A stretch of 64,000 nucleotides of DNA from Pseudomonas sp. MM213. Its GTDB lineage: Bacteria > Pseudomonadota > Gammaproteobacteria > Pseudomonadales > Pseudomonadaceae. Both the position numbers and the translations under genes were made by a program. Below are positions 42,987-52,379 of this stretch, piece by piece. Position 1 is the first letter of the stretch. Each line of letters starts with the position of its first letter. The DNA is taken from assembly GCF_020423045.1 (NCBI RefSeq), contig NZ_CP081943.1:1736001-1800000 (forward strand), written 5' to 3'. The notes below the pieces were generated by a model. The model worked only from the letters and a program-made list of their open reading frames with translations, had not been told where the DNA came from and did no database searches.

Positions 42987-44918
42987 TTAAGAGGCTGTCA
43001 CGAATGTAGCATTCAGCGCGTACCCTGCAGTTCGTAGCGCGGCACCGATCTCCGACAGTGAGCCCGGATCGTCGATTGTGGCAGGCATTTTCCATTCTTG
43101 GCCGTCGGCGATCTTCTGCATGGTCCCGCGCAGGATCTTTCCCGAGCGCGTCTTCGGAAGGCGAGTGACCACCACCGCACGCTTGAAATCAGCAACCGGG
43201 CCGATTTTTTCGCGAACGAGCTGCACAATTTCTTTGACAATCTCCTCGTGCGGGCGGTTGACACCGACCTTAAGGCATAACAGCCCCAGCGGCACTTGCC
43301 CCTTAATCTGGTCGGCGACTCCGATCACCGCACACTCGGCGACATCGCAATGGCTGCTCAGTACTTCTTCGATCGCCCCCGTCGATAGTCGGTGGCCGGC
43401 GACATTGATGATGTCGTCGGTCCTGGTCATTACATGAACGTAGCCCTCCTCATCAATGAAGCCCGCGTCCCCGCTCTCGTAGAACCCCGGATAAGCACGC
43501 AAGTAGGAGCTCTGGAAGCGTAGATCCGCGTTCCACAGTGTAACCAGCGCGCCTGGGGGCAGCGGCAGCTTGATGCACAGGGCACCAATCTTGCCTCGTG
43601 ACATCACGTCCTGCTCGCTGTCGAGCACCTGGACATCCCAGCCCGGCATCGGGCGCGTGGCCGAGCCATACTTGACGGGAAACAGATGCGTGCCGAGGGG
43701 GTTACCCGCAACGACCCAACCTGTTTCCGTTTGCCACCAATGGTCGATGACCGGAACCTGCAGTTTCTGTTCCGCCCACTGCAGGGTGTCCGGATCCGAA
43801 CGCTCTCCAGCCAGGAACAGAGCCCTAAGATGAGACAGGTCGTACTTGTCGATATGCTGGCCCTGAGGATCCTCGCGTTTGATGGCACGGAAGGCCGTCG
43901 GCGCGGTAAATAAGGTCGTCACTTTGTGCTGTTCGACGACCCTCCAGAATGTACCCGCGTCGGGAGTTCCCACTGGTTTACCTTCGAACACGACAGTGGT
44001 GCAGCCGGCGAGCAGCGGCCCGTATACGATGTAGGAGTGACCCACGACCCATCCGACATCCGAAGCCGCCCAGAAGACTTCGCCGGGTTGGACATTGTAG
44101 AAATGCTCCATGGTCCAACGAAGAGCGACCGCGTGGCCGGCGTTATCCCGAACCACGCCCTTGGGCTCGCCGGTTGTTCCGGATGTATAGAGGATGTACA
44201 GCGGATCGGTCCCTTGCACTGGTACGCAGGCCGCGGGCTGCGCGCTGGCCACGGCCTGTTCCCAATCGACATCCCGTCCCTCGACAAGCGATGCGCGCTC
44301 CTGCGGGCGCTGGTAAACGATGACGCTGTCCGGCTTGTGCTTGGCCTGATCGATGGCAGAATCGAGCATCGGTTTGTATTTGACGATGCGGTTTGGTTCG
44401 ATCCCGCATGAGGCAGAAACGACGACCTTCGGCTTGGCGTCGTCGATACGGGTCGCGAGCTCGTTGGGCGCAAAGCCTCCGAACACCACAGAATGAACAG
44501 CCCCCAGCCTCGCGCAGGCCAGCATGGCAATAACGGTCTGCGGGATCATGGGCATGTAGACGAGTACACGATCACCCTTAGCCACACCACGCAAACGCAA
44601 CGCTCCTGCGAACTGGGCAACGGACGCCTGAAGCTCGCTGTAAGTGATGGTCTGGACAGTACCGGTGAGGGGGCTGTCGTAGATGATCGCAGCCTGGTCA
44701 CCACAGCCCGCCTCGACGTGCCGGTCCACTGCGTTGTAACAAGTGTTGAGTTCGGAGCCCACGAACCAGCGATAGAACGGAGCCGTGCTGTCGTCCAGCA
44801 CCTTGCTCCAAGGTTTGTACCAGCTGATGCCCTGAGCAGCTTCGCCCCAGAACCGGTCTGGATCTGCGATAGAGCGGGCATGCATTTGGTCAAAGGCGTC
44901 AATTTGTTCTGCGGTCAT
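42987..44918 (-). CDS. prpE: Propionyl-CoA synthetase-like acyl-CoA ligase
   Basis: 643 residues from ATG 44918 (the open frame reaches 44996 but the family starts at MTAEQIDAFDQM). AMP-binding motif ILYTSGTTGEPKG, WWQTETGW, the GD motif YESGDAGF, TRTDDIINVAGHRLSTG, and the C-terminal KTRSGKILRG lysine. Closest to the PrpE/ACSS3 type that activates propionate and other short acids to CoA thioesters. Last gene of a minus-strand group running OsmC, OYE, ALDH, 4-OT, ligase, so it would consume the acid made by the aldehyde dehydrogenase. Length is normal. Confidence 0.85.
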   Translation of the reverse strand: MTAEQIDAFDQMHARSIADPDRFWGEAAQGISWYKPWSKVLDDSTAPFYRWFVGSELNTCYNAVDRHVEAGCGDQAAIIYDSPLTGTVQTITYSELQASVAQFAGALRLRGVAKGDRVLVYMPMIPQTVIAMLACARLGAVHSVVFGGFAPNELATRIDDAKPKVVVSASCGIEPNRIVKYKPMLDSAIDQAKHKPDSVIVYQRPQERASLVEGRDVDWEQAVASAQPAACVPVQGTDPLYILYTSGTTGEPKGVVRDNAGHAVALRWTMEHFYNVQPGEVFWAASDVGWVVGHSYIVYGPLLAGCTTVVFEGKPVGTPDAGTFWRVVEQHKVTTLFTAPTAFRAIKREDPQGQHIDKYDLSHLRALFLAGERSDPDTLQWAEQKLQVPVIDHWWQTETGWVVAGNPLGTHLFPVKYGSATRPMPGWDVQVLDSEQDVMSRGKIGALCIKLPLPPGALVTLWNADLRFQSSYLRAYPGFYESGDAGFIDEEGYVHVMTRTDDIINVAGHRLSTGAIEEVLSSHCDVAECAVIGVADQIKGQVPLGLLCLKVGVNRPHEEIVKEIVQLVREKIGPVADFKRAVVVTRLPKTRSGKILRGTMQKIADGQEWKMPATIDDPGSLSEIGAALRTAGYALNATFVTAS

Positions 44919-45089
44919 TGCGATATCTCTGGCAGTTGTCAAAGTTGAATCGAAACCAACCATGAAGCGCTGTTGCCGGATGGAGCCGACGCCCATGGCC
45001 GCGCGTTGTGCCGCGACGCGGAGTAAGGGGCCCGAAGGCCCCTTTGAAAGTTCCGACCATCCAACAGGACAGCCGGCACTACGCGGAGG

Positions 45090-45308
45090 TCAATCGCCAG
45101 CCTGGAGCTTCTTCACGTCGGCAGCGGTAAGGCAATGCCCACCGATGGACCAGTCGCCGCTCTTCACCTCCTCGAAGATCACCCAGGTCACACCTTCCAT
45201 ATTCTTGCCTTCGACTGACACCATGGCGTCGTGGACAGCGCGAATTGCCTTCTGCTTTTCCTCGGCGGTGAACACACCCTCAATACCTTTAATCGTCACG
45301 AGCGGCAT
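45090..45308 (-). CDS. 4-oxalocrotonate tautomerase-family enzyme
   Basis: 72 residues from ATG 45308, with GAGGAAAACGTT directly before it; the open frame to 45479 is not needed. The mature N-terminus is Pro (MPLVTIKGIEGVFTAEEK), the catalytic base of the tautomerase superfamily; the end GDWSIGGHCLTAADVKKL is also family-like. These enzymes isomerise unsaturated keto acids or hydrate/dehalogenate related compounds. It sits between the aldehyde dehydrogenase and the acyl-CoA ligase, consistent with a pathway through unsaturated intermediates. Confidence 0.85.
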   Translation of the reverse strand: MPLVTIKGIEGVFTAEEKQKAIRAVHDAMVSVEGKNMEGVTWVIFEEVKSGDWSIGGHCLTAADVKKLQAGD

Positions 45309-45504
45309 AACGTTTTCCTCTTTGGATAACGCAATAAAATGCGCAAGGTCAGCCTCTGCTGACGCCCAAACATCGCGGACTAGCCCCGATGTTCGTTGCA
45401 GCCTCCTTACGAAGGCTGGGAGCGTTGCACTTAACCGACCCAACGCGGGGGGTAAAGGATGAAAGGCACAGCAGGCCACTATTTGCTTTGCCGGTGCCCG
45501 GTTT

Positions 45505-47031
45505 TCAAAAGAAGCCCAATTTGTGGGCGCTATAACTCACCAGCACGCACTTGGTCTGCTGGTAGTTAGCCAAGGCCATCTTGTGGGTTTCGCGGCCAAT
45601 GCCGGAGCGCTTGTAGCCGCCAAACGCTGCGTGCGCTGGGTAGGCGTGGTAGCAGTTGGTCCAGACTCTTCCGGCCTCGATCGCGCGCCCCATCTTGTAG
45701 GCGGTGGTCCCGTTGCGACTCCACACCCCAGCACCAAGGCCGAACATCGTGTCATTGGCGATCGCGATCGCCTCGTCCATGTCCCTGAAAGTGGTCAATG
45801 CAGCCACAGGGCCGAAGATTTCTTCCTGGAAAATGCGCATGTTGTTGGTACCCTGCAGGATGGTGGGCTTGATATAAAAACCGCTATCCAGCTCCGCCCC
45901 GAGCACACTGCGCTCACCGCCAATGAGCGTTTGCGCGCCTTCTTTTTTCCCAACGTCGATGTAGTCGAGAATCTTATCCATCTGGATTTTGGATATCTGC
46001 GCACCCACCATGGTGCTGAGGTCCAACGGGTGGCCTGTCTTGATGTTGCCGACGCGCTTGGTGGCCATATCGATGAAACGCTCTGCGATGGATTCCTGCA
46101 CCAGGATTCGCGATGGACAGCTACATATTTCACCTTGGTTCAACGCGAACATGGCCAAACCTTCGAGCGCCTTGTCCAGAAACTCATCGTCCTTGTCCAT
46201 GACGTCGGCAAAGAATATGTTGGGGCTCTTGCCACCCAACTCGACGGTGGATGGAATCAGATTCTCAGCAGCGGCATGTAGGATGCGCTGGCCGACAGGC
46301 GTGGATCCGGTGAACGCGATCTTGGCGATACGATTGCTAGTGGCCAGAGCCTCACCGGCCTCTTTGCCGAAGCCGTTGACGATATTGAGCACGCCGGGCG
46401 GAAGCAGGTCACCAATGACTTCCATCAGTACCAATATAGATGCCGGGGTCTGTTCGGCGGGCTTCATCACCACTGAGCAACCGGCGGCCAAAGCAGGAGC
46501 CAGTTTCCAGCTTGCCATCAACAGCGGGAAATTCCAGGGAATGATCTGACCGACCACCCCGATGGGTTCCTGATAGTGGTAGGCAACCGTGTTCTCGTCG
46601 ATCTCGGAGATGGCACCCTCTTCTGCGCGAAGGCACCCCGCGAAGTAGCGGAAATGGTCTACGGCCAGCGGAAGGTCGGCCGCCATGGTTTCGCGCAGGG
46701 GCTTACCGTTGTCGATCGTCTCGGCCACGGCCAGCATCTGCAGGTTCTGCTCGATGCGATCGGCGATCTTCAAAAGCAGGTTGGAACGTTCCGCTGCAGA
46801 AGTCTTCCCCCATTTCACTTGGGCAGCGTGCGCTGCATCCAATGCACGATTCACGTCTTCCGCGTCGGACTGGGGGACTTTACAGAACGGCGTTCCGGTG
46901 ATGGGCGAGACGTTTTCAAAGTAGCGGCCGGCACTGGGCGCAACCCAATTGCCACCAATGTAGTTTTCGTATTGTTTCTTGAAGGGATTAGCGAGATCGA
47001 GATTAAATCGTTTGAGATCGAAGGGATCCAT
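45505..47031 (-). CDS. NAD-dependent aldehyde dehydrogenase (ExaC/AcoD type)
   Basis: 508 residues from ATG 47031, with AGGAGA 7 bases upstream. Catalytic Glu in VELGGKSPN and the nucleophilic Cys in [11 protein letters not shown]; cofactor region [20 protein letters not shown]. The start [20 protein letters not shown] and overall sequence match the ExaC/AcoD acetaldehyde dehydrogenases used in growth on ethanol and related alcohols. Here it is presumably the oxidation step before CoA activation by the downstream ligase. Intact. Confidence 0.9.
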   Translation of the reverse strand: MDPFDLKRFNLDLANPFKKQYENYIGGNWVAPSAGRYFENVSPITGTPFCKVPQSDAEDVNRALDAAHAAQVKWGKTSAAERSNLLLKIADRIEQNLQMLAVAETIDNGKPLRETMAADLPLAVDHFRYFAGCLRAEEGAISEIDENTVAYHYQEPIGVVGQIIPWNFPLLMASWKLAPALAAGCSVVMKPAEQTPASILVLMEVIGDLLPPGVLNIVNGFGKEAGEALATSNRIAKIAFTGSTPVGQRILHAAAENLIPSTVELGGKSPNIFFADVMDKDDEFLDKALEGLAMFALNQGEICSCPSRILVQESIAERFIDMATKRVGNIKTGHPLDLSTMVGAQISKIQMDKILDYIDVGKKEGAQTLIGGERSVLGAELDSGFYIKPTILQGTNNMRIFQEEIFGPVAALTTFRDMDEAIAIANDTMFGLGAGVWSRNGTTAYKMGRAIEAGRVWTNCYHAYPAHAAFGGYKRSGIGRETHKMALANYQQTKCVLVSYSAHKLGFF

Positions 47032-47236
47032 TGCGTGTCTCCTGGGTTGCCTGATGTCATTGCCACTCACGGGGGCAAGGTTTCGCACAAGTTTTTATAT
47101 CGCGCGCCCGCACTGTCTTTGACATTTCCGTCCTCCTCGCATTTATTGAAATACCTCAATAGAGAGGGACGTTCTTCCGGGGCAAAGTCAGTCCCCGCAT
47201 TCACTGGGCGCGATTATTGGTAGCAAGTCTCAAATA

Positions 47237-48463
47237 TCAGGTGTAGCTGTATCCGTCGTCCGGCAGGTAGCATCTCAACTTGTTCCCCAAAACAACTTCA
47301 ACCAGACACTTGTTACAGTTGGAGCACTTCCCCGGGTCCTCTCTTCCATCGAGTACGTCATTAGGAAAGTTAGGTTCTGCAGCAAGGACCCTCGCTAAAG
47401 ACAACATATCGGCTGTCCCTTCTTTGATTATCTGATTCATGGTCGCCGGATACTTGTGACCGCCCGTGAGAATCAGCGGGGTATCGCCACAGAGCGGCTT
47501 AAGAGCGACTGCATGGTTATACCAATACGTTTCTTCAAACTTAACTGAGTCCCTGATTCCATACAGGCCGTTGATGAGTTCAGGAGTGATCCCCTCGACG
47601 ATCCCGCCAATACCCTTCTTCAAGGTTCCGATCGGAATTTCTCCCCGTGTCATCATAAAAACGTTGTCAACGATCGTGCCGCCGCTGATCTCAATGGCGT
47701 CGACGAGTTTGGCCACTTCCGGGATGAATATCTTGGCTTCATCCAGGTTGATTCCATCGTTCCAGGGCTCATCAACGGAGATTTTGGTCCAGACCAACAT
47801 CTCTGGCCCCACTGCTTCTCTCACCGCCCGGAAGGTCTCTTCAAAGAACTTAAACCTCTTCTCGGGCGTGCCTCCCCACGCGTCAGTTCGCTTGTTGGTA
47901 TGTGGAGAAAGGAACTGCGCCAGCAGGTAGCCGTGAGCGGCGTTGGGCAGCACGATATCGAATCCGGCCTTCTTGGCCCTTACGGCAGCAGCGGCCTGGT
48001 CTTCGACTGCTTTCCAGATCTCAGCCTCGGTCATCTCCCGACATGCGGCCTGGTACATGGGACTCGGCCCCATCGCCGACGGCCCCATCACCGCCTCTGC
48101 ACCTGAGAAGAACAGGTTGGGATTCGCCTGCCGTCCGGCGGCCGCCAGTTGCAGACCCGCTACCGCACCATACGAATGGATTGTATCCGCCAGCTTTTTC
48201 AGACCGGCAATGTGGCTATCATCGTATGAGCCGGTCTGAAATGGCATACAGCGGGGCAGACAAACGTTGGTGTAGCCGGGGAAGATACAACTGGCACCGC
48301 CAGCAGCCTGTCGTGCAATCCAGGACTCCAGTTCGGGCGTCACCTCACCCCGCTCCGTTGCCATCCCCTCATACATGCCCGAACGCATCATCCGGTTCTT
48401 GAACGTTATTCCTCTCATCTCGATGGGTGAGCAAAGTTCCATCCATTTTGTTTGTCTTGTCAT
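47237..48463 (-). CDS. Old-yellow-enzyme-like FMN oxidoreductase
   Basis: 408 residues, ATG 48463 with AGGAGAGACACC before it. TIM-barrel NADH:flavin oxidoreductase: FKNRMMRSGMYEGMA, the HGYLLAQFLSPHTNKRTDAWGG region, and the FMN phosphate region TGGHKYP. A C-terminal cysteine group (KCSNCNKCLVEV, then C in KLRCYLP) matches the Cys-containing tail of some family members. These enzymes reduce alpha,beta-unsaturated carbonyls. With the tautomerase and aldehyde dehydrogenase this suggests breakdown of an unsaturated aldehyde or ketone. Confidence 0.85.
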   Translation of the reverse strand: MTRQTKWMELCSPIEMRGITFKNRMMRSGMYEGMATERGEVTPELESWIARQAAGGASCIFPGYTNVCLPRCMPFQTGSYDDSHIAGLKKLADTIHSYGAVAGLQLAAAGRQANPNLFFSGAEAVMGPSAMGPSPMYQAACREMTEAEIWKAVEDQAAAAVRAKKAGFDIVLPNAAHGYLLAQFLSPHTNKRTDAWGGTPEKRFKFFEETFRAVREAVGPEMLVWTKISVDEPWNDGINLDEAKIFIPEVAKLVDAIEISGGTIVDNVFMMTRGEIPIGTLKKGIGGIVEGITPELINGLYGIRDSVKFEETYWYNHAVALKPLCGDTPLILTGGHKYPATMNQIIKEGTADMLSLARVLAAEPNFPNDVLDGREDPGKCSNCNKCLVEVVLGNKLRCYLPDDGYSYT

Positions 48464-48567
48464 GGTGTCTCTCCTTTGCTTGGGTTCGTGGCAAACGCTG
48501 CCGATAGTAAGTTGCGCCTCTCAGTGATTTTTATTTCGAGGCGACAACCTGGCTAAGGACTGATCGG

Positions 48568-49101
48568 CTAAAGCGGCATGAGCGCCTCACCGTTCAAGAA
48601 CACTTTGCCGGTGACATTCACCGGCCGCTTCAGTGTGTCGAGCGTTGGACAGCGCGCTTCAACCATGCGGACGAATTCCGCGATGGTTGCGGGGTCCTCC
48701 TGACTCGTGATGCGCGTTTCGAACTTAATTGTCTGGTAACCAGGCGGCACCGAAGGATCTACGCCAAATACCCCCCGGACATCGAGCTGCCCCTTGAGAT
48801 CCACGATGACAGAATCGAGTTTGATCCCTGTCATGTGTGCATAAAGCGAGTACAAAATCCCTTGGCATGCCCCCAGGGAAGTCAGCAGCAATTCGACGGG
48901 ATTCATTCCAGCGTCGTTGCCTCCCATATCTGGCGGCTCATCGACGAGCAAGGCCGGGAACTTGCGAACGTAGGCACTGCATTGCGTGCCGCCGTCTAGC
49001 CGCACCTGCGCCTTGAACATTGCGGGCGCCGGAGCGGCAGAGTTCTTCTGGAGGTGGGTAACCATCTCATGAATTTTTTTGCCTATTGTTGATGTTGTCA
49101 T
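48568..49101 (-). CDS. OsmC/Ohr-family protein
   Basis: 177 residues. OsmC fold with the conserved NPVELLLTSLGACQG segment (Cys in GAC) and a second Cys in VEARCPTLDTLK, the pair used for peroxide reduction. ATG 49101 follows GAGGATGCC. First gene of the minus-strand catabolic group, probably protecting against organic peroxides or reacting with electrophilic intermediates. Transcription of the group probably starts in the gap before 49101. Confidence 0.85.
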   Translation of the reverse strand: MTTSTIGKKIHEMVTHLQKNSAAPAPAMFKAQVRLDGGTQCSAYVRKFPALLVDEPPDMGGNDAGMNPVELLLTSLGACQGILYSLYAHMTGIKLDSVIVDLKGQLDVRGVFGVDPSVPPGYQTIKFETRITSQEDPATIAEFVRMVEARCPTLDTLKRPVNVTGKVFLNGEALMPL

Positions 49102-49266
49102 GGCATCCTCGATTGGTCATTTCAGAGCTAGTCCTGAACATGCGACTGACGTTCAAGAAGCACGAAAAGTGTCTGCCTTCGATCACATGTGGAACAACTA
49201 GGCTGACTCAGCGGCATACCTAGGCGCATCCCGAGGCTGAGCCTAGGGCAAAACCGAGTCCGGATA

Positions 49267-49583
49267 CCTATGTCACTCGTGCGGCACGAGCGAGCAACGC
49301 CGGCCCATCGGCATGCAGTCGCCGATGCGGCAGATCAGACCACTGTCGCAGGCCGCAGTTGATGCGCCCGGCAGCCCGCGCAAGAGAGGGAGAGCGGCAG
49401 GCCACGCTTCATAAACGCTTGCGTGAGGCCATGAACGAGTCTTTCGGCAGTATCTTCGAGATACCACAGCAGGTGGCACAGCAGACATGAGCGGTCATTG
49501 GTGACACGACGCAGCATCGGCTCGACCCAGGCGCCGCTGCGCGTCACGACCTTGCGCGCGGTGTGATGGAAATCGAGCAGCCA
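49267..49583 (-). pseudogene. Transposase (integrase-core) remnant
   Basis: On the minus strand the sequence reads WLLDFHHTARKVVTRSGAWV then PMLRRVTNDRSCLLCHLLWY and TERLVHGLTQAFMKRGLP, which is the DDE integrase-core region of a common Pseudomonas insertion sequence (the DDRSR and HALxQAFxKRGLP motifs). It is truncated at both ends and disrupted soon after, so it is an old fragment. The rest of 49102-49930 shows no gene. Confidence 0.65.
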
Positions 49584-49930
49584 AATAGTTCTTTGGGAGC
49601 CTTCGGTGCGGGGAGCAAGGGGCCGATGATCGAGTAGCGCAGTGCGCCTAGCGATCCCGCTGAGGCGAATCGAGTTCGGTGCTCAAGAAGGTCTCCCCGG
49701 TGAAGCAGCGCCGAGATCGTTGCGGGTGGGAGTGAAGACTACAGACCCTCGGGGGGCGCGGACTGTGCGCATCCTCTGCGGGCGCAGCAGCCCTGCTCGG
49801 TGAAGAACCCCGCCCCACTCCTATCGGCCCGCATGCACTTGAGCAGGCAGCTCCTCAGCATTGCATAGCGATAAACGGAAAACTTGGGGTGAGTAGCAGG
49901 GCTTGGCACACAGGGAGGCCGCCGATGCCA

Positions 49931-51196
49931 TCAGGAACTGTGGCCGTACTCAATCCGCTGTTCCAAGGCAGGAGGAACGGTGAATGTGAACGTGACGCCC
50001 TTGCCTGCGTTGGGACGAACCGAAATGCGACCACCGTGCGCTTCGATGACCGATCGACTGATCGAGAGCCCCATGCCGATGCCGTCAATTTTCGTCGTAA
50101 AGAAGGGATCGAACAACTTGTCGATATCATCCGCATCAATACCGCAACCGCAATCCTCCACCGCCACCTCGACTCCTCCGTCCTGGCCGCGCATCGTTGA
50201 CACACTGACGGACGCCTGTGCAGCAGCGCCTGGATTTCCTATTGCTTCTACCGCATTTCGAATCAGATTGAAGACGACTTGCTCCAACTCAATCTTGCTT
50301 GCGTAGATGGCCACCGTATCCGGTGCGAGCTTCATCGCAATCCTAACGTCATGTCGCGTGGCCTCGGGTGTTATAAGCAACACCATTATGCGTACGATCT
50401 CGTTGATATCCACCAGCGTTTTAGTCGGTTCCGTTCGGCTAACCAGCTCCCTGACAGTGCGAATGATCTGCCCTGCCCGCTGACCTTGTTCGTTAATTGC
50501 TTCCAGTGACTCGACCACGCTTTCAATCTTGTCTGGCGCAGTTCGAAGACGGCGAAGACTCGCCGACGCGTAGTTCACGATGGCGGCGAGGGGTTGATTC
50601 AGCTCATGCGCAAGACCCGACGCCATCTCTCCCATGGACGTGATTCGGCCGACCCTGGCCAGGTCGGAGAGGTGGCGCTGTGCCCGCTCTTCAGCGTTGC
50701 GCCGGTCGGTAATGTCGCGGGTCAGCGCGAGCGCCGCGACGATTGTGCCGCCCGACTCGCGCATCGGCACTACATTCGTCTCGAACAAACGGTGCTGACC
50801 CATCGCACACAAGACTCGAAACTCCATCGACTCGGATCGCCCCTCAAACACAGCTGCAGAGAGGGCTTTGTATCGCTCGTGATATTCCACGGAAATGAAG
50901 CTGTAAACGGAGGTGCCCACCACCTGCGCGGCACAATTGGCACCGAGGCACGCTATCCCTGCCCGATTCATGGTCAGGACAGTTCCATTGGCGTCGTGGA
51001 GTTTTACGCACTCCAGTTGCGATTCAAAAATAGTTTGCAGGCGTTGCTCTAGATCCGAGAGAGCGCGCTCCGCCAGAACACGCGCGGATCCCTCGGCCCC
51101 CAACCGACTTTCGGCATCGCGGAGTCGCTTCGCCAAGTACAAAGCGATGCCGGTTATCGCGGCAAACGCTGATCCGCCAACAATTAATGTCAACAT
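49931..51196 (-). CDS. FixL-like PAS sensor histidine kinase
   Basis: 421 residues. One N-terminal membrane helix (LTLIVGGSAFAAITGIALYL), a coiled linker, a PAS domain (about 50-170; IFESQLECVKLHDANGTVLT), the HisKA box GLAHELNQPLAAIVNYASAS, and an HATPase domain with the N box FNLIRNAVEAIGN and G boxes DCGCGIDADDI and GMGLSISRS. Architecture of FixL/TodS-C-terminal type kinases that pair with FixJ-type regulators. The partner at 41985-42608 is separated by the catabolic genes, which they probably control. Convergent with nothing; faces 51407-51802 on the same strand. Confidence 0.9.
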   Translation of the reverse strand: MLTLIVGGSAFAAITGIALYLAKRLRDAESRLGAEGSARVLAERALSDLEQRLQTIFESQLECVKLHDANGTVLTMNRAGIACLGANCAAQVVGTSVYSFISVEYHERYKALSAAVFEGRSESMEFRVLCAMGQHRLFETNVVPMRESGGTIVAALALTRDITDRRNAEERAQRHLSDLARVGRITSMGEMASGLAHELNQPLAAIVNYASASLRRLRTAPDKIESVVESLEAINEQGQRAGQIIRTVRELVSRTEPTKTLVDINEIVRIMVLLITPEATRHDVRIAMKLAPDTVAIYASKIELEQVVFNLIRNAVEAIGNPGAAAQASVSVSTMRGQDGGVEVAVEDCGCGIDADDIDKLFDPFFTTKIDGIGMGLSISRSVIEAHGGRISVRPNAGKGVTFTFTVPPALEQRIEYGHSS

Positions 51197-51406
51197 AGCG
51201 AACTCACTCGATCCATCCCAATTTCACCTTGGCTCATGGATTCAAGAAACATGGTTCTGCGTCGTTGGGATGTTGTAGAAAGAAATTGACAATCACCCGA
51301 AACGTCACTCATGTCAAACGGTGTCGCCCTGGTTCCGGGCTCAGCGCCCTGAGAGGCGAGGCGCCGAAACTTGTCTCTCAGGCTTGCCATGAAGACGAAA
51401 TCGGTT

Positions 51407-51802
51407 TTAAACGGCCGCCTTGAGCACCTTGGCGCGCGGTAACAAGAACCAAAGCACACCTGCCATGATGAACAGAGCTGGTACGTCACCAAGAAGGTTG
51501 GCGTGCTCGTGAGCATCAACCCCGGCCTGCATCGCCATGATCCCGGCATGCACGATACTGGACCAAATCGTGAACTGGATCAGACTGCGGTGCTCGCCTG
51601 GTCGACGGGACGCGATTAGTAGAAATATTCCCAGCGTCGCGTAGACCCCTTGAATCATCTGTTCATATTTGGTCTGCCTTGGCTCCCATGTCCATCCATC
51701 GGTCCAGAACCAGTTCATCAAGGGATAGAGACCAATCAAGAGAAACAGGCCAAAAACCAGCAGGGCCCACCGCAGGGACTTTTCTTTAGTTTCATCGCTC
51801 AT
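51407..51802 (-). CDS. Small four-TM membrane protein (DUF6632-like)
   Basis: 131 residues with four hydrophobic helices (LRWALLVFGLFLLIGLYPLM; IQGVYATLGIFLLIAS; LIQFTIWSSIVHAGIMAMQA; ALFIMAGVLWFLLP) and an E-H-rich loop between the last two (DAHEHANLLGDV). Matches the small DUF6632-type membrane proteins found beside degradation genes. Function unknown; inner membrane. It is not related to the 249-residue 4TM proteins of this window. Confidence 0.65.
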   Translation of the reverse strand: MSDETKEKSLRWALLVFGLFLLIGLYPLMNWFWTDGWTWEPRQTKYEQMIQGVYATLGIFLLIASRRPGEHRSLIQFTIWSSIVHAGIMAMQAGVDAHEHANLLGDVPALFIMAGVLWFLLPRAKVLKAAV

Positions 51803-52379
51803 GTATTCGCATCCATAGCTAAGTAACGAGGTCCAATATTGTCAGAGTCCGCGGAAATTCGGAATCGGTGATAACCCTGGCATATACTGGTAAATGTACT
51901 AGGGAAACGCGAACAATAGTCTCGCCACACGAAAGACGGATGTTCAGTGTCGTATTTGACGCAGCGACAGCCATGGGTGAGTTACTTCTACACATATTCC
52001 AACTCAATAAACCTACGCTGCAATTTAAAGATTCGGTTGTTTCGCACAGGCTCGCTTGTCTCGATTGTCGGCAGAATTGGGCTGGGAATAAATCAGTGCT
52101 TCCTTAGTAGTTTCTCCAGTATCTCCCCAGACGAAACCCCTGCTCGACTCGAGTTATACACGACTCACCCCGGCCATCGTCCGAGTTACAACAAGCAACC
52201 AGCCTATATAGATTTCAGCGTGCACAGGCCCAATCGTTGCTTGGCTCGCCTGATGTGTAACTTCGATGCGTTGAAAAGTGTGTGCGGTGCTGGATCCGTG
52301 TTTTGCCGGACCGAAGTAGACGGTCTCAGATACGGAAGGAGTCTCAGATGGTTATTAATAACAATAAAGGAAACCAACC
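51803..52379. promoter_or_regulatory. Intergenic region upstream of the FadL-like porin gene
   Basis: No gene supported over 577 bases. It separates divergent genes and must hold the promoters of both; the sequence AAGGAAACCAACC directly before 52380 is the porin ribosome site. Confidence 0.45.

Noticed and set aside
45523..46281. 252-codon frame opposite the aldehyde dehydrogenase
   Set aside because: Antisense shadow; the minus-strand gene has all catalytic motifs.
51407..51802. Relating the DUF6632-like protein to the 249-residue 4TM proteins
   Set aside because: Different length, helix spacing and motifs; it lacks RTRD and YGF-RNL.
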